Positions 5,919 to 5,929 of a stretch of DNA of 5,929 nucleotides are shown one piece after another (position 1 is the stretch's first letter; each line of letters begins with the position of its first letter). This DNA comes from Bacillota bacterium (GTDB lineage Bacteria; Bacillota; Bacilli; Bacillales_B; DSM-18226). Position numbers and translations under genes: made by a program. The stretch covers positions 1-5,929 of the forward strand of contig JAKACS010000230.1 in assembly GCA_021821235.1 (NCBI GenBank), read 5' to 3'. The notes beneath the pieces were generated by a model, which saw nothing but the letters and a program-made list of their open reading frames with translations, searched no databases and had not been told where the DNA came from.

Positions 5919-5929
5919 TCAGAATTTAT

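Overview
The window looks like chromosomal DNA of a low-GC Gram-positive bacterium, most likely a Bacillus-like member of the Bacillaceae. The grounds are AT-rich spacers, strong purine-rich ribosome binding sites (GGAGG/GAGGGG types), TTG starts, and close resemblance, from memory, of two genes to Bacillus subtilis YdeI and YfjN. All five substantial genes lie on the minus strand, so the window is transcribed from high to low coordinates.

Layout from high to low coordinates. Positions 5722-5929 hold a terminator-like hairpin and a short orphan zinc-ribbon remnant with no start. Positions 5212-5721 encode a small protein of unknown role with a C-terminal SEC-C zinc motif. Positions 4981-5211 have no gene but contain a long imperfect hairpin. 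Positions 4469-4976 hold two gene fragments on opposite strands: a piece of a TolB-like beta-propeller protein (minus) and the N-terminal piece of a retropepsin-like aspartic protease (plus). They abut near 4772-4785 and look like debris of a rearrangement. A bidirectional hairpin terminator at 4386-4412 separates them from a complete tRNA-dihydrouridine synthase gene (3345-4334), which has its own terminator at 3235-3281. After a 370-base spacer comes a YdeI/OmdA-family gene (2381-2974). After a 243-base spacer comes a two-gene beta-glucan unit: a GH16 laminarinase-type endoglucanase (1073-2137) overlapping by 8 bases a GH1 beta-glucosidase that runs off the left edge (1-1080).

The GH16 and GH1 genes form a coherent pair. 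The first would cut beta-1,3(1,4)-glucan internally and the second would release glucose from the oligosaccharides. Unusually, the GH16 protein has no signal peptide although its N-terminal domain resembles one found in extracellular proteins. A 13-base direct repeat, GTTTCAGTATTTT, occurs twice in the upstream spacer and is a candidate regulatory site. The other genes are housekeeping or of unknown function and show no clear link with the glucan pair.

I did not find convincing evidence of a new multi-gene system. The points most worth a second look are the apparently non-secreted GH16, the repeat upstream of it, the fragment junction near 4780, and the hairpin at 5069-5109.
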